A stretch of DNA of 37,274 bases from Bryobacterales bacterium (lineage in GTDB: Bacteria > Acidobacteriota > Terriglobia > Bryobacterales > Bryobacteraceae). A model generated the notes under the pieces. The model ran no database searches, was not told the DNA's origin, and saw nothing but the letters and a program-made list of their open reading frames with translations. The position numbers and the translations under genes are program-made. Below, piece by piece: positions 1 to 6,370 of this stretch; the first letter of the stretch is position 1; each line of letters begins with the position of its first letter. Location of the stretch: NCBI GenBank assembly GCA_003167255.1, contig PMTR01000081.1, positions 36,909 to 74,182 on the forward strand, read 5' to 3'.

Positions 1-522
1 CATGTTGCAGCGGTTGGTGAGGTCGACCGTAAGGACTGAACCGCGGCCGTGGGTGATGGTGCTGGAGCCGTGTTTATGCAGCTTGGAATCGTTGTGGGCG
101 CGGATATCGCGGCCCGGGAAGACATCTTCAAGGTGCTTGAAGAAGGCGGTGTCGATGGCCATGACATCTTCGAAGTGGCCGTGGATGGGGCAATCCTTGA
201 CCATCAGGATTTTGCCGTCGCGCTCGATGACCTGCGCTTTGATTTCGCCGGGCTTGTCGGTGTAGAGGACTTCGAGGGGCGTCTTGCCGTCCAGGATCTG
301 CTGGCGGATTTCGGGGATGCAGCGCGGGCAAAGAGAATCCGTACTGCGCGGCCAGCCCAGCGGAGGTTTGGTTTTCTCCCAGGACTTGAGCAGGGGCTTA
401 TCGGACCAGTTCGGAATGAAGCCGGGGTTTCGGCCGATGGAATTGAACTTGTCGAAGACTACCCAAGCGGCGCCGGCGGCGTATGTCAGAGCTTTCTCTG
501 CGTACTTAATAGGCTTGTGCAT
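1..522 (-). CDS. Radical SAM protein, N-terminal 174 residues (Tes/COG1964-like), cut by window edge
   Basis: The frame starts at the ATG at 522, with AGGGAGG about 10 bases upstream, and stays open to base 1, so the 3' end lies outside the window. The visible protein has CPRC (C65, C68), a CPIHGHF segment (C111) and ends in VDLTNRCNM. C172 would be the first cysteine of the radical SAM CX3CX2C cluster. A cysteine-bearing N-terminal part with a CPxHG segment, followed by the SAM cluster at about residue 170, is the layout of the MJ0619/COG1964 group. That group includes archaeal tetraether lipid synthase and bacterial relatives proposed to join lipid tails. The radical SAM call is well supported. 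The exact substrate is inference, since the core barrel is not visible. Another methyltransferase-like or peptide-modifying radical SAM enzyme is possible. Confidence 0.7.
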   Translation of the reverse strand, partial: MHKPIKYAEKALTYAAGAAWVVFDKFNSIGRNPGFIPNWSDKPLLKSWEKTKPPLGWPRSTDSLCPRCIPEIRQQILDGKTPLEVLYTDKPGEIKAQVIERDGKILMVKDCPIHGHFEDVMAIDTAFFKHLEDVFPGRDIRAHNDSKLHKHGSSTITHGRGSVLTVDLTNRCNM

Positions 523-786
523 CTGGTTGAACCCTCCCTGAACTACCCGGAAATCGAAATAAAACGTGCGCACATAAGGCGAACGAAAGAAGATGCGCTT
601 CCCCAAAGTATAGGGAAAGACGATGCCGGGCGGTACGGATTGCCATTAAAACGTTGGAATTATTGGTTGTACGGCATCGAGCGGGGTTGAACGGGGCAAT
701 TGCGGGGTCGAGTGGATAACGTCTGTAGGCAATTGAAAGCGAACGGTTTATGTGAGGGAACGGCAGTGGTGGGTTATGATGAGGAA
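523..786. other. Divergent intergenic region, radical SAM gene / argD
   Basis: This 264-base stretch separates two divergently transcribed genes and must hold both promoters. I could not pick convincing -35/-10 pairs. It is visibly more AT-rich than the flanking genes, especially around 550-670. No RNA gene or conserved small frame was recognised. Confidence 0.4.
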
Positions 787-2025
787 ATGCCGAGTAATCT
801 TCCACCGGTCGCGGGCGGCGCGGCCCAGGCCATTATGGACCTGGAACGGGACCACCTGTTGCAGAATTATGCGCGGTATCCGCTGGCGTTGGCGCGCGGC
901 AAGGGCAGCTACGTCTATGACCTGGAGGGGCGCCGGTATCTGGATTTCATCACTGGGATCGGGGTGAATGCGCTGGGGCATGCGCATCCGCGGATCGTGA
1001 AGGTGATTCGCGAGCAGGCGGGGCTTCTGCTGCACACGTCGAACCTGTACTATCACGCGTACCAGGGGCCGCTGGCCAAACGGCTGGCGGCGATGAGTGG
1101 CCTCGAGAGGGTGTTCTTCGCCAACTCGGGGACGGAATCGGTGGAGGGCGCGCTCAAGATGGCGCACTCCCACGGGCGCGCGATCGCGCCGGAGAAGTTC
1201 GAGATCATTTCTCTCGAAAATTCGTTCCACGGGCGGTCGCTGGGAGCGCTTTCGGTGACCGGGCAGGCGAAGTACCGGCAGGATTTCGAGCCGCTGGTGC
1301 CGGGAGTCAGGTTCGTCGCAATCAACGAGGTGGCGGCGCTGGAGGCTGCCTTCAGCGAGCGGACGGCGGGGATCATCCTGGAGATGATTCAGGGAGAAGG
1401 CGGGATCAATGCGCTGACGCAGGAGTACGCAGCCAAGGCGCGGGAATTGGCGGACCGCTACAACGCGCTGCTGATTGCCGATGAAACGCAGTGCGGGGTG
1501 GGGCGGCCAGGAACTTATTTCGCGTATCAGCGCGCGACGCCGGTGGTGCTGCCAGACGTGGTGGTGGCGGCCAAGCCGGTGGCGTGCGGAATTCCGCTGG
1601 GCTTCATTCTGGCGAATGCCAAGGCGGCCGCGGCCATCAAGCCGGGCATGCACGGGTCGACATTTGGCGGCGGACCGCTGGCGTGCCGCGTGGGGCTGGA
1701 GTTTCTGGATATCCTGGAGGGCCTGCTGCCGCACATACAGGAAGTGGGAGGATACTTCCATGTGAAGCTGAACGATCTGGCACGCAAGCACGGCTTCGTA
1801 AAAGAAGTGCGGGGCTTCGGCTTGATGCTGGGAGTGGAGCTGGCCGTGCCGGGCAAGCAGATAGTGCTGGACGCCATGGCGGAAGGCCTGCTGATCAACT
1901 GCACGCACGACAAGGTGCTGCGGTTCCTGCCTGCGTACAACGTATCGGAGAAGGAGATCGATCAGGCGGTGAAGGTGTTGGGCAAGGTGTTTGGGAAGGT
2001 GAAAGCGGAGGCCAACCTGTCTTAG
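787..2025 (+). CDS. argD: Class III aminotransferase, acetylornithine/succinyldiaminopimelate aminotransferase type
   Basis: This is a PLP-dependent fold-type I aminotransferase of 412 residues, the usual ArgD size. It would interconvert N-acetylornithine and N-acetylglutamate semialdehyde in arginine synthesis, in the cytosol. Visible signatures are the GIGVNALGHAHP region, FFANSGTESVEGALK near residue 110, the PLP-phosphate region ADETQCGVGRPGTYFAYQ, the Schiff-base lysine in AAKPVACGIPLG, and HGSTFGGGPLACRV near the end. The usual DEVQTGxGR appears as DETQCGVGR. The start is uncertain. ATG 787 has GAGGAA too close to it. An in-frame GTG at 766 has GAGGG seven bases upstream and would add seven residues. 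No other arginine gene is nearby, so a related omega-aminotransferase role (GABA, ornithine) cannot be excluded. Transcription converges on the M1 peptidase gene. Confidence 0.85.
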   Translation: MPSNLPPVAGGAAQAIMDLERDHLLQNYARYPLALARGKGSYVYDLEGRRYLDFITGIGVNALGHAHPRIVKVIREQAGLLLHTSNLYYHAYQGPLAKRLAAMSGLERVFFANSGTESVEGALKMAHSHGRAIAPEKFEIISLENSFHGRSLGALSVTGQAKYRQDFEPLVPGVRFVAINEVAALEAAFSERTAGIILEMIQGEGGINALTQEYAAKARELADRYNALLIADETQCGVGRPGTYFAYQRATPVVLPDVVVAAKPVACGIPLGFILANAKAAAAIKPGMHGSTFGGGPLACRVGLEFLDILEGLLPHIQEVGGYFHVKLNDLARKHGFVKEVRGFGLMLGVELAVPGKQIVLDAMAEGLLINCTHDKVLRFLPAYNVSEKEIDQAVKVLGKVFGKVKAEANLS

Positions 2026-2053
2026 CCTGCGCCTCCGGCAGACTGCACCTTGG

Positions 2054-2181
2054 TGGGGCAGACCCCCTGGTCTGCGCGGGCCCCCTGGACCCGCTTCCGG
2101 GTGCCGTTGGGAAGCCAGAGTGTGCCATGGCGGCAAGCAGGCCGACGAGGGCGTCGGCCGCGGACCACGGGGTCTGCCCCA
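2054..2181. repeat. Palindromic repeat element with 23-base inverted ends (REPIN/MITE-like)
   Basis: The left arm at 2054-2076 (TGGGGCAGACCCCCTGGTC...) is matched by an inverted right arm at 2159-2181, with two mismatches in 23 bases. About 82 bases separate the arms. It fills the gap between the convergent argD and M1 peptidase genes. It has no coding capacity of its own. The form fits paired inverted REP sequences mobilised in trans, and it may also serve as a bidirectional terminator. Only one copy of this family is in the window, so its dispersed nature is inference. Confidence 0.65.
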
Positions 2182-2206
2182 CAAAAGTCCTGCGCCGCAG
2201 TGGTCT

Positions 2207-3502
2207 TCAGAAAACCCAGCGCGCGAAAAGCTTCGTCAGATCCTTGTGAGCCGCTGTGTCCATGGCCCGCTCGAAATCGTTGCTCACGACAGCCGTATTC
2301 CAGTGGTCTTTGGTATAGAGGCGGATGCCTGCCCAAAAAACCTCATCAGTGAGCTGGCGGCGTAGCTCGGCCAGGAACCATGCGCCCTTGTGATAGGGAA
2401 TAGCGCCGCCCACCTGGTCGGAGGTTTGCCATTCGGTGTAGGAGAGCGGGCGATCCTTGCCTTGAGCCACCTGAGCTTCGTAGAGAGTGCGGGAACGCTC
2501 GATCTCCTGGGCGTAGCGGGTCTTGCCGTAGCGGTGTTCGAGGAAGGCGTCGGCCATAAACGTCGCCAGGCCTTCGTTCAACCAGAAATCCGACCAGTCC
2601 TTGCACTGGATGCCGACGGCATACCATTGATGCGCGAACTCGTGCGCGAGCAGCCAGAGATCCTCGGGATGGGTGGCGAGGGTTTCGCCGTAGGATTCCG
2701 GCAGCAGCGTGAGACCGACGGCTTCCTGTTCCACTTTGCCGTGAGTGAAAACCTGCGTGTAGACAGCGCCGGGGTAGGCGTGGCCGGTGCGCTCCGCGAA
2801 GAAGTGGAGCACCTCGGCGGTCGGAGCGGAGACGTTGGCCTTGCCGAGCGTGCGCAGGGTGACGCCATCGATCTGGGTGGTGGATTCGGCGAAATCGCCA
2901 AGCGCGAAGGCGAACAGGAAGGGCGGCGTGGGAGATTCGACAAGCCACGCCGTGCCATCGAAACGGCCACTGGCGGCCACTGTGGCGTGCGGCGGCGGAT
3001 CGATGAGGAGGCGGAGCGTGGCGCGGTCGTCGGGACGGTCGTTCGAGGGAAGCCAATCGTGTGTGAAGAAGGAAGTGTAGACTTGGTCGGTGTAGAAGAC
3101 CAGGCCTTTGGCGGCGCGGGCGATGTAGCGGATGGTGAGGGTGCGGACCTCCTGTTTGTGGGCAGGTGTGGCGAGATCGATGATGAGGCGGCCGCCGTTG
3201 TGCTCAAAGTAGGGCGCACGCTGGTTTTCGAGAACGCGCAAGATTTCGAGGGAGCCGGTATCGAGTTCGATGGCGTCGAGGCGGTCGATCTGGCTGCGGA
3301 GCCGGATGGTGACTTCACCGGCGATGCGCTGGGCGGCCAGATCGGGCGTGACGTGGACGTCGTAGTGCTCCACGGTGTAGGGGCGGGGAAGCGGCGCGCC
3401 TGTGAGCGTAGCCGGGAGAGCGGTGGCGAAAGCGGCGAATGCGAGCCAAGCCTTCGCAACCGAGCCGCGACCGTCAGGGAGCGCTGGCCAACACAATTTC
3501 AT
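2207..3502 (-). CDS. Secreted M1-family (gluzincin) metallopeptidase-like protein
   Basis: The 431-residue protein carries the zinc site HEFAH (287-291) and the downstream ligand in LNEGLATFM (E310), the HEXXH-X18-E spacing of family M1. Residues 40-250 resemble the N-terminal beta saddle domain. The long helical C-terminal domain of aminopeptidase N is absent; the protein ends soon after the catalytic domain. The exopeptidase motif GXMEN is replaced by KVEQE (256-260), so true aminopeptidase activity is doubtful. The N-terminus has a hydrophobic signal-like stretch (WLAFAAFATALPATLTG) preceded by LPDGRGSV, which looks like a translated dispersed repeat. The ATG at 3502 overlaps the stop of the upstream porin gene (ATGA), implying translational coupling. 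Export to the periplasm is inferred. Confidence 0.8.
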   Translation of the reverse strand: MKLCWPALPDGRGSVAKAWLAFAAFATALPATLTGAPLPRPYTVEHYDVHVTPDLAAQRIAGEVTIRLRSQIDRLDAIELDTGSLEILRVLENQRAPYFEHNGGRLIIDLATPAHKQEVRTLTIRYIARAAKGLVFYTDQVYTSFFTHDWLPSNDRPDDRATLRLLIDPPPHATVAASGRFDGTAWLVESPTPPFLFAFALGDFAESTTQIDGVTLRTLGKANVSAPTAEVLHFFAERTGHAYPGAVYTQVFTHGKVEQEAVGLTLLPESYGETLATHPEDLWLLAHEFAHQWYAVGIQCKDWSDFWLNEGLATFMADAFLEHRYGKTRYAQEIERSRTLYEAQVAQGKDRPLSYTEWQTSDQVGGAIPYHKGAWFLAELRRQLTDEVFWAGIRLYTKDHWNTAVVSNDFERAMDTAAHKDLTKLFARWVF

Positions 3503-4821
3503 TTCTTGCCCACTTCCAAGTGGAGGCGGAAGGTGCCGATCCAGACGGGGCCGCGGTCGCGGTTGTAGGCGGGATTATTGGCGTGGTCGAGTCCGATGGT
3601 GGCGAAGAGGGCCGGGATGACGCGCGCGGAGTAGTAGGTTTCCCAAACGGTTTCGGGGCCGTAGCGGAGCGCGCCGTCACCGATTAAGAAGTCATAGCCG
3701 CCGAGCGCGAGGTATTGGGCGTGCACGGCGGAGAGCCCGCTGATGGTGAGTTCGGTGGCCAGGGTATCTTCGGGGCGATGCCAGCGCGAGCCTTTAAGGG
3801 AAGCGCCGAAAGTAGCGAGGCGGTCGATGGCGGTGAAGGCGAAGGCTTCGGTCTTGCCGTCGCTCCAGCCGAGGCGGCCGAAGATGCCGAAGTCTTTGGC
3901 GAGCTCCTGATCGGCGCTGACACCGAAGCCATATTTGAGAGTGCCGGGCTTGCGGGTGGCGGTGATGTCGGGGCGCGTGCCGGCCTGCTGGGCAAGGCGT
4001 ATGGCGTCGGCGTAAGTGCCGCCATCGAAGTGATTGAAGTAAGAGAGCAGGCGGATGGCGCCTTGGTGTTCGCGGAACGCGCCGCGGAACTCGCCTTCGA
4101 ACATGTCGGCGCGGTCGCGAAAGAGTTGGCGGTCGAAGCGCAGGCCGTTGGCCACGCGCGGCATGGCGGCGCTCGCGTAGCGGGCGGACCAGTTGCGCGC
4201 GTGAAACTCGTGGACCCAGCCCCAGGTGTAGCCGCGCGTATCGGCGGGATAATCCCATGCGCCGTTGTACATTACGCCCCAGCCCATGAACTGCGTGCGG
4301 GGGTCGTGGGAGTAGTGGTTGTTGTCGAAGAAATCGGTGACCGTGAAGCGGCCGACAGTGATGGAGTAGCGCGTCATGGGGCGGCTGCCGGCGAGCGAGT
4401 TCTCATCGCTGTCGGTGGTTTCGCGTTTGCTGCCGAAACCGAAATCCTGCGTGACGTAGAGCCGCGCGATGTAAGGTTTGGGAGTGGCCGTAGCGACGCG
4501 TGGCATCTCGCCGTTGGAGAAATTGGCTAGGCCATTGGTGGCGCTGAAGCCGCGTCCGCCGGCGACTTCGGGGTCGAAATAGAACTGGGTATTGGACGCG
4601 AGGCGCAGGCCGAAGAAAAGCGTGGACGTGAGGGAGGCTTCGGCTTCGGGGTGGCCTTGCAGACTGAACTGGCCGGAATAGGGGGACGGAAAACTGCCGT
4701 GATACTGGCCGATGGAGGTGGCCTGGAAGAAGAGGTTCCAGCGCTCGGGGGCAGGGGCGTCCTGCGCGGCCACAGGGAGGGTCAAGGCGAGAAGCAGGGG
4801 GGTGAATCTGTTGAGGCGCAA
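3499..4821 (-). CDS. Carbohydrate-selective porin, OprB family
   Basis: An outer-membrane beta-barrel porin of about 440 residues. The mature part begins near QDAPAPERWNLFFQATSIGQ. It then shows alternating aromatic and polar strands and OprB-like segments such as YSITVGRFTVTDFFDNN, TQFMGWGVMYNGAWDYPAD and YTWGWVHEF. It ends with a beta-strand (WIGTFRLHLEVGKK), as barrel proteins do. I chose TTG 4821 because it gives a clean signal peptide, MRLNRFTPLLLALTLPVAAQ. An in-frame ATG at 4914 adds 31 residues that do not look like a leader, and neither start has a strong ribosome site. The family passes sugars or other small solutes across the outer membrane. It overlaps the M1 peptidase start by four bases, so the two are one operon. 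The substrate is unknown. Confidence 0.8.
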   Translation of the reverse strand: MRLNRFTPLLLALTLPVAAQDAPAPERWNLFFQATSIGQYHGSFPSPYSGQFSLQGHPEAEASLTSTLFFGLRLASNTQFYFDPEVAGGRGFSATNGLANFSNGEMPRVATATPKPYIARLYVTQDFGFGSKRETTDSDENSLAGSRPMTRYSITVGRFTVTDFFDNNHYSHDPRTQFMGWGVMYNGAWDYPADTRGYTWGWVHEFHARNWSARYASAAMPRVANGLRFDRQLFRDRADMFEGEFRGAFREHQGAIRLLSYFNHFDGGTYADAIRLAQQAGTRPDITATRKPGTLKYGFGVSADQELAKDFGIFGRLGWSDGKTEAFAFTAIDRLATFGASLKGSRWHRPEDTLATELTISGLSAVHAQYLALGGYDFLIGDGALRYGPETVWETYYSARVIPALFATIGLDHANNPAYNRDRGPVWIGTFRLHLEVGKK

Positions 4822-4950
4822 ACAACCATCATCGCAGAAGAGGCCGTGGATGGCACATTTCAGGAGGGTTACGGAGATCGCAAATGGCCGGACCCTTTTT
4901 AATAGTCGTTGCATCTAATAATCGTGATAAGGAGAATTCTGGAGGCGGAT

Positions 4951-5541
4951 ATGGAAAAGCCGAAGATCCTGGTGTTTGCGGGAAGGACGCGGAACGATTC
5001 GCTGCACAGGAAATTGGCTCTCGCGGCGGCGGCGGAGTTGAGGCGCGCCGGAGCGGATGTGACAGTGGCGGATTTGCGGGACTACCCGATGCCGCTCTAC
5101 GACGGCGATCTGGAAGCAGCGCAGGGAATGCCGGCGGGCGCCAAAGCCTTCAAGGATCTGGTGCGCGGGCAGGATGGGCTGGTGATTGCGTCGCCGGAGT
5201 ACAACGGCTCTTTTTCGGCGCTGCTCAAGAATGCCATCGATTGGATTTCGCGTCCGGAGACAGGGGAACGACGGCTGGCAGCCTTCCACGGGAAGGCGGC
5301 GGCATTGCTGAGCGCGTCGCCCGGGCCGGGCGGCGGGCAGCGGGGGTTGCGCCATTTGCGCGAACTGCTGGAGATGATCGGCGTGAGAGTGGTGGCGTCG
5401 CAAGTGACGATGGCGCTCGCTATGGACGCCTTCGATGCGAATGGGCGGCTGGCGCGGCACGAAGATAGGACGGCGGTTGAGCGCGCGATCGGGGAATTGG
5501 TCGAGGCCGTGCGCGAGCAGCCGGGCTTAGCGGCGGCATAG
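4951..5541 (+). CDS. NAD(P)H-dependent FMN reductase (SsuE/ChrR/YieF-like)
   Basis: The 196-residue flavodoxin-fold protein starts at ATG 4951 with GGAGG five bases upstream. It shows the FMN phosphate loop near the N-terminus (FAGRTRNDSLHRKL) and the family hallmark SPEYNGSFSALLKNAIDWIS around residues 75-95. A glycine-rich SPGPGGGQRG segment follows near 118. Family members reduce FMN, quinones, chromate or azo compounds with NAD(P)H in the cytosol. The physiological substrate cannot be read from sequence. It is transcribed away from the porin and converges on the CDGSH gene. No sulfonate genes are nearby, so an SsuE role is not supported. Confidence 0.88.
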   Translation: MEKPKILVFAGRTRNDSLHRKLALAAAAELRRAGADVTVADLRDYPMPLYDGDLEAAQGMPAGAKAFKDLVRGQDGLVIASPEYNGSFSALLKNAIDWISRPETGERRLAAFHGKAAALLSASPGPGGGQRGLRHLRELLEMIGVRVVASQVTMALAMDAFDANGRLARHEDRTAVERAIGELVEAVREQPGLAAA

Positions 5542-5608
5542 GGTTCGCGGGCCAGGCGCAGAGAATCGCGGGCATCGTCCGGAGCCAGGTCGGGAGCCAG
5601 GCGTCAGT

Positions 5609-6313
5609 CTACTTATTGAGAAGGCCGTCATTGAATTTGACGCTTGCGTGCGCTCCGTTGCAAAACGGTTTGTTATCGGACGTCCCACAACGGCAGAGTG
5701 TTACGCGGTTCCGTTTCTCGTAGCGTTTGCCGTCGTGCGACTCAATGGCGATCCCCCCGCGCACCCAGAGCGGGCCACTGCATCCCAGCGCCGGATCTTC
5801 CACCACGCCAATCGAGGGAGGCAGAGGTTCTTCGATCTCCCTATGCGTTTTCTTATCGTGAAGGACCAGGCGGCCCGCCGGGCAATGGTTCGCCTCGCGG
5901 ATCGCCAGTTCACGAACCTCGGGATCATCGGTCTTTTCAATGAGCGACCAGATCTTTCCGCCCGGATCGCAGAACCGGGCAAACGCACATAGTTCTTCAG
6001 CATCGCTCAGGACCAAGGTGGGCCCTTCAGTGGTTTCGGCCTGCCGGGCGTAAGGCACGCGGCTCGCGGTCTCGCGGCCATCGAACCCGAACCTGGTATG
6101 AGAACCGTCACAGAAAGGGCTGGCCTTGGAATGGCCGCAACGGCAAAGCGCACAACCGGATTTCCCTTCAAACGTCTTGCCTTCCTTCCATTCCCACGAC
6201 ATTCCATCGTTGTCGGGAGTGATTACCTGGATCGCGACAGGTATATCTCCAAATACCAGGTATGGACCATCCTTGCTTACGACAAGTTTTCTCTCTTGCG
6301 CAGATTCCGCCAT
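5609..6313 (-). CDS. Double CDGSH-type iron-sulfur protein
   Basis: This 234-residue protein has two CDGSH iron-sulfur domains. The first is CRCGHSKASPFCDGSH (57-72), with all ligands for a [2Fe-2S] cluster: C57, C59, C68 and H72. The second, near the C-terminus, is CRCGTSDNKPFCNGAH (207-222), which keeps the three Cys and one His but has N for the aspartate. A middle region (about 100-190) has further cysteines (ELCAFARFC, ANHCPAGRL, GCSGPLW) and resembles the divergent iron-binding part of long bacterial CDGSH proteins. I chose ATG 6313 for its GAGG site eight bases upstream. There is no signal peptide, so it is probably cytosolic. Redox, cluster-transfer or NO/oxidative stress roles are known for relatives; the role here is inferred. 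Its promoter lies in 57 bases shared with the divergent hydrolase-NamZ gene. Confidence 0.88.
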   Translation of the reverse strand: MAESAQERKLVVSKDGPYLVFGDIPVAIQVITPDNDGMSWEWKEGKTFEGKSGCALCRCGHSKASPFCDGSHTRFGFDGRETASRVPYARQAETTEGPTLVLSDAEELCAFARFCDPGGKIWSLIEKTDDPEVRELAIREANHCPAGRLVLHDKKTHREIEEPLPPSIGVVEDPALGCSGPLWVRGGIAIESHDGKRYEKRNRVTLCRCGTSDNKPFCNGAHASVKFNDGLLNK

Positions 6314-6370
6314 GTGAAACCTCATTTGCATCATACACGCATCCCTCGCGTTGCGGTATGAATAGAAGCT

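Noticed and set aside
49-690. A forward frame overlapping the truncated radical SAM gene.
   Set aside because: The minus-strand frame has a ribosome site and cysteine motifs; the forward one has neither.
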